DNA of 55,696 nucleotides from an uncultured Collinsella sp. (lineage in GTDB: Bacteria > Actinomycetota > Coriobacteriia > Coriobacteriales > Coriobacteriaceae), in NCBI GenBank assembly GCA_902496845.1, contig CABVCJ010000004.1:1-55696 (forward strand). Reading direction: 5' to 3'. Shown here piece by piece: positions 52,809 through 55,696 of the stretch. Below the pieces are notes generated by a model, which ran no database searches, had not been told where the DNA came from, and saw nothing but the letters and a program-made list of their open reading frames with translations. How positions within the stretch are numbered: position 1 is the first letter of the stretch; each line of letters begins with the position of its first letter. The translations under genes and the position numbers were made by a program.

Positions 52809-52963
52809 CCTGCCATTTAGGGACAGGTTTATTTTGGCAGGTTTTTCCTGCGGTTTTGTCGCATGTGCGAAAAGCGCCCCGCAACTGGCTCAATTCCAGT
52901 TGCGGGGCGCTTGCGTTTTCCCAGATAAAACCGACCAAAATAAACCTGTCTCTATTTGGCAGG
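52809..52963. repeat. REP-like compound inverted repeat between proC and a convergent small gene
   Basis: 29-bp arms at 52809-52837 and 52935-52963 are inverted copies with three differences; each carries GGACAGGTTTATTTTGG or a near match. The left arm also forms its own hairpin (CCTGCC with GGCAGG). A separate perfect 17-bp hairpin (52872-52888 with 52896-52912) is in the centre. The GGACAG-type motif is reminiscent of REP sequences linked to RAYT transposases; no RAYT gene is in the window. It may also end both convergent genes. Confidence 0.8.
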
Positions 52964-53137
52964 CTAGTCCCAGAAGTCGTCTTGATCGTCCTCGGACTTG
53001 GGGCCGCGGTCGACATACATCTTATGGGTGCGCTTCTCCATCACAAAGGCAAGAATCGCAAATAGCAGGATGCCGCCGGCGAAAAGGATGGCAAAACCGG
53101 TGCGGGTGCCAAACAAAAAGGAAAAAACTGCGTCCAT
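52964..53137 (-). CDS. 57-residue single-pass membrane protein
   Basis: A small gene on the minus strand with ATG at 53137 and TAG at 52966-52964, behind GAAGGCACCCA. The product starts MDAVFSFLFGTRTGFAIL, has one strong hydrophobic helix (about residues 13-32, AILFAGGILLFAILAFV), a basic EKRTHKM after it and an acidic tail ending DDQDDFWD. The positive-inside pattern predicts a cytoplasmic C-terminus. The stop codon abuts the REP-like repeat. No family is recognised. Confidence 0.75.
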   Translation of the reverse strand: MDAVFSFLFGTRTGFAILFAGGILLFAILAFVMEKRTHKMYVDRGPKSEDDQDDFWD

Positions 53138-53248
53138 TGGGTGCCTTCTTGCGTAGTTGGGTTGGGTCGTAAACGCTCATAAGTATATACTTGCCCATAC
53201 ATGTACAAGGTTGCAACCTAAATGGAATGTATATCGCCGGAGGATCTA

Positions 53249-54532
53249 ATGCTTGATATCAAGTTTGTTCGCGAGAACCCCGATGCCATCGATACCGCCA
53301 TGGCTAACCGCCAGACGTCTTGGGATCGAGAGAAGTTCTTTGAGCTCGACGACGAGCGTCGTGCCGTCATCACCGAGGTCGAGGAGCTCCAGGCCACGCG
53401 TAATGCCGAGTCCAAGAAGATCGGCGCCCTGATGAAGGAGGGCAAGAAGGACGAGGCCGAGGCCGCCAAAGAGGCCGTGCGCGCCGTCAACGAGAAGATT
53501 GACGGTCTGGCCGAGCGCCGCACTGCTCTCGAGCAGGAGCAGTACGACTTCATGGCTCACCTGCCCAACATCCCTTGCGAGGCCACGCCGTACGGCAAGG
53601 ATGAGGACGAGAACATCGAGCGCCGTCGTTGGGGCACCCCGCGTGAGTTCGACTTCGACTTTAAGCCGCACTGGGATCTGGGCACCGACCTCGACATCCT
53701 CGACTTCGAGCGCGGCAACAAGCTCTCCGGCAGCCGCTTCACCGTTCTCGGTGGCGTCGGCGCCCGTCTGGAGCGCGCCCTCATCAACTTCTTCCTCGAC
53801 ACGCACACCAGCCGTGGCTTTAAGGAGTGGTGGCCGCCCATCGTCGTCAAGCGTCAGACCATGTTTGGCACGGGTCAGCTGCCCAAGTTCGAGGACGACG
53901 CCTATCACGTCTCGGGCGATAACTTCCTGATTCCCACCGCCGAGGTCGTGCTTACCAACCTGCACGCCGGCGAGGTTCTCGACGCCGACACCCTGCCGCG
54001 CCGCTACACCGCCTTCACCCCCTGCTTCCGCGAGGAGGCCGGCTCCGCTGGTCGCGACACCCGCGGCATCATTCGCCAGCACGAGTTCGACAAGGTCGAG
54101 ATGGTCAAGTTTGCCAAGCCGGAGGAGTCCGACGAGGAGCTCGAGAGCATGACCGCCGAGGCCGAGTACCTGCTGCAGCAGCTGGGCCTTCCGTATCGCG
54201 TGATTAGCCTGTGCACCGGCGACCTCGGCTTCTCTGCCCGTCAGACCTACGACATCGAGGTCTGGCTGCCGAGCTACAACGCCTACAAGGAGATCAGCTC
54301 CTGCTCCAACTGCGGCGACTTCCAGGCCCGTCGCGCTAACATCAAGTATCGCGACCCCGAGAACTTCAAGGGCTCGCGCTACCTGCACACCCTCAACGGT
54401 TCCGGCCTGCCGGCTGGCCGCACCATGGCCGCCATCCTGGAGAACTACCAGAACGCCGACGGCACCATCACGATTCCCGAGGTTCTTCGTCCTTACATGG
54501 GCGGCCTCGAGAAGATCGAGCCGGTCGCGTAG
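53249..54532 (+). CDS. serS: Seryl-tRNA synthetase
   Basis: A 427-residue class II synthetase. A long helical N-terminal arm (about 30-100) binds tRNA-Ser. Motif 2 is TPCFREEAGSAGRDTRGI and motif 3 is LNGSGLPAGRTMAAILENYQ. HEFDKVEMVKFAKPEE and the serine-site EISSCSNCGDFQARR are also present. ATG 53249 follows GGAGGA; the open frame runs nine codons further upstream. It has its own terminator. Confidence 0.96.
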   Translation: MLDIKFVRENPDAIDTAMANRQTSWDREKFFELDDERRAVITEVEELQATRNAESKKIGALMKEGKKDEAEAAKEAVRAVNEKIDGLAERRTALEQEQYDFMAHLPNIPCEATPYGKDEDENIERRRWGTPREFDFDFKPHWDLGTDLDILDFERGNKLSGSRFTVLGGVGARLERALINFFLDTHTSRGFKEWWPPIVVKRQTMFGTGQLPKFEDDAYHVSGDNFLIPTAEVVLTNLHAGEVLDADTLPRRYTAFTPCFREEAGSAGRDTRGIIRQHEFDKVEMVKFAKPEESDEELESMTAEAEYLLQQLGLPYRVISLCTGDLGFSARQTYDIEVWLPSYNAYKEISSCSNCGDFQARRANIKYRDPENFKGSRYLHTLNGSGLPAGRTMAAILENYQNADGTITIPEVLRPYMGGLEKIEPVA

Positions 54533-54554
54533 GTTGCCTACATAAGCGATTTGC

Positions 54555-54585
54555 AAGGGTGCTCCTTTCTGGGGCGCCCTTTTTG
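54555..54585 (+). terminator. Terminator of serS
   Basis: AAGGGTGCTCC pairs with GGGGCGCCCTT with two wobbles, loop TTTCT, then TTTTG. Confidence 0.85.
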
Positions 54586-54632
54586 TGTGCGGAGCTATAC
54601 CATATCGTGCGGACAGCTCAATAGAAAACACA

Positions 54633-54646
54633 CGAACAAACGTTCT
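54633..54646. promoter_or_regulatory. LexA (SOS) box
   Basis: CGAACAAACGTTCT matches the Gram-positive LexA box consensus (CGAAC-N4-GTTYC type) at 13 of 14 positions. It overlaps a likely -35 (TTCTGT, 54643-54648) that is 18 bases from TATGCT (54667-54672). The gene at 54706 would then be repressed by LexA and switched on by DNA damage. Confidence 0.65.
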
Positions 54647-54705
54647 GTATACAGCCATCTACCTGCTATGCTTATGTTAAATAGAAGCGAGAGGAAGGGG
54701 ATGCG

Positions 54706-55083
54706 ATGGAGCTGTTTGATGAGCGGGTAGTTTTGTTTGAGAGCGATGAAGGTGGGGAGCACCTACTAGTTACGTGTGAGCCATCCGGTATGGGTGGTTT
54801 GGTGGTGCGGCAGACGAGTGAGGGCCCGTTGACCCAATGGTGTTTTGAGGAGTCGTCGCATGTAGTCGAGACTTTTGTGACGCACGAGGGGCTTGTGACG
54901 CTTGAGCGGTTCTATGGAGTTGGGACTTCTAACCAGGTCGCGCGCATGCTGAGCATCTCGTTTGCCGATTATGACTGTGCCCAGCGGGTGCGCTCGCTTT
55001 TGAGGGAGCTCGGTGCCGGGTTCGATGTGGTTGAAAAGCCGATTGATCGCATGGGGGACGTTGGCGCATGCGGAGCTGCGTGA
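54706..55083 (+). CDS. Unknown 125-residue protein downstream of a LexA box
   Basis: A small soluble protein of 125 residues with no signal peptide or membrane helix. The first 80 residues look like a compact beta-rich domain (RVVLFESDEGGEHLLVTCE, TQWCFEESSHVVETFV); the second part is helical (CAQRVRSLLRELGAGFDVVE). No family is recognised. The start follows GAGGAAGGGG. A LexA-type box overlaps the promoter, so a role in the DNA-damage response is possible. Base composition is slightly less GC-rich than the neighbours. Confidence 0.7.
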   Translation: MELFDERVVLFESDEGGEHLLVTCEPSGMGGLVVRQTSEGPLTQWCFEESSHVVETFVTHEGLVTLERFYGVGTSNQVARMLSISFADYDCAQRVRSLLRELGAGFDVVEKPIDRMGDVGACGAA

Positions 55084-55162
55084 GGCAAATACGCCCAGGA
55101 GAAAAAAGTTTGAGATTGTGCTTGACTCTGATGAACTAAAGTGGTTTTATATGTCTTGCGCT

Positions 55163-55239
55163 GCGGCGTTACCTCAGCTGGATAGAGGGTCTGACTACGA
55201 ATCAGAACGTCATAGGTTCGAATCCTATACGCCGCACCA
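55163..55239 (+). tRNA. tRNA-Arg (anticodon ACG), copy 1
   Basis: 77 nt with encoded CCA. The acceptor is GCGGCGT/ACGCCGC, the anticodon loop CTACGAA gives ACG and the T loop is TTCGAAT. It is identical to the copy at 55619-55695. Confidence 0.96.
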
Positions 55240-55495
55240 ATCGAACTTAAAGCCTCCGGCAACGGGGGCTTTTCTTTTACGCCGGCACTGCATGGATTCG
55301 AACCTCGGTCGAGGCGCGGGCGTCAAGAAAACGCGGAGCGTTTTTAGCCCGCGGGCGAGGACGCCGGCAGGCGGCCGAAGCCGGTGCGGATCCGCGCAGC
55401 GGATGCGCGGAATCCTATACGCCGCACCAATTGAAATTGAAAGCCTCCGGCAACGGGGGCTTTTCTTTTATGGAAACGCCCCATGGATTCGAACC
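55220..55495. repeat. Direct repeat of the tRNA-Arg 3' end plus terminator, with inverted T-arm copies
   Basis: Segments 55220-55279 and 55410-55470 are direct copies of the tRNA 3' end and terminator. GGATTCGAACC, the reverse complement of the tRNA T-arm (55215-55225), follows each one (55294-55304 and 55485-55495), both within the longer block CATGGATTCGAACCTCGGTC. GC-rich hairpins (AAAACGCGGAGCGTTTT, GATCCGCGCAGCGGAT) fill the space between. The layout parallels the tRNA-Phe locus closely. The second unit is truncated after the inverted T-arm. No gene is present from 55240 to 55618. Confidence 0.85.
55251..55279 (+). terminator. Terminator after tRNA-Arg copy 1
   Basis: AGCCTCCG/CGGGGGCT with a GCAA loop, then TTTTCTTTT. 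It is duplicated at about 55442-55469. Confidence 0.85.
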
Positions 55496-55618
55496 TCGGT
55501 CGAGGCGCGAGCGTGAAGCCGGCGCGGATCCGCGAAGCAATTAATCAACACATCGTAAAAATTTTCCAAATTGTTGCTTGACCCATCGAGGGGTCACGTG
55601 CATAATAATCCGTGCGTT

Positions 55619-55695
55619 GCGGCGTTACCTCAGCTGGATAGAGGGTCTGACTACGAATCAGAACGTCATAGGTTCGAATCCTATACGCCGCACCA
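55619..55695 (+). tRNA. tRNA-Arg (anticodon ACG), copy 2
   Basis: Identical in sequence to copy 1, 456 bases downstream, with encoded CCA ending one base before the window edge. The AT-rich stretch upstream (TTGCTTGACC at about 55574 with TAATAAT near 55603) probably carries its own promoter. Confidence 0.95.
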
Positions 55696-55696
55696 A

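Noticed and set aside
55220..55696. CRISPR-like array
   Set aside because: Repeats are copies of a tRNA end and its terminator, only two or three units, with no spacer-like unique sequence and no cas genes.

Overview
The window looks like a chromosomal segment from a Gram-positive, high-GC gut actinobacterium of the class Coriobacteriia, most likely Collinsella or a close relative. This is inferred from GC-rich coding sequence, an actinobacterial-type Tad pilus locus, a T-box leader before pheST, short 4-nt overlaps inside operons, and the absence of outer-membrane genes. No phage, integrase or CRISPR array was seen. Two short tRNA-linked duplications and several long palindromes are the main repeat features.

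Left part (1-15 kb): a Vsr/DUF559-like predicted endonuclease gene is followed by long palindromic DNA and tRNA-Val. Next comes a tightly packed nine-gene block (2269-11354). It holds four paralogous exported proteins with SipW-type signal peptides, a SipW/ER-type signal peptidase, a membrane-anchored McrB-like AAA+ ATPase, a DUF2357-like coiled-coil protein and a second SipW/ER-type signal peptidase. I know of no described system with this combination, and it is the best candidate for an undescribed one. An EamA transporter and a DUF4012 membrane protein follow.

Middle part (15-33.7 kb) is mostly housekeeping: glmM, an M32 carboxypeptidase, a T-box-controlled pheS-pheT pair (pheT carries a 2-nt frameshift), an ECF-type nickel/cobalt importer behind a NikR-like operator, a zinc-dependent phospholipase C-like protein, a second Vsr/DUF559-like paralogue with its own palindrome, pyk, a P-type cation ATPase behind a structured leader that hides its ribosome-binding site, and rsgA.

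Right part (33.9-55.7 kb): a complete-looking Tad/Flp pilus operon (cpaB-tadZ-tadA-tadB-tadC-flp, minor pilins, a TadG-like protein, DUF192) and a probable toxin-antitoxin pair. tRNA-Phe follows, with its 3' end and terminator duplicated downstream. Then come a GH5-like protein lacking the usual acid/base glutamate, rsmI, metG, rsmA, tatD, tRNA-Leu, an SPFH protein, rlmH, proC, a REP-like inverted repeat beside a 57-residue membrane protein, serS, a LexA-box-preceded unknown gene, and two identical tRNA-Arg(ACG) genes. The tRNA-Arg pair is separated by the same kind of tRNA-end duplication seen at tRNA-Phe.

All family assignments rest on motifs read by eye; no database search was run.
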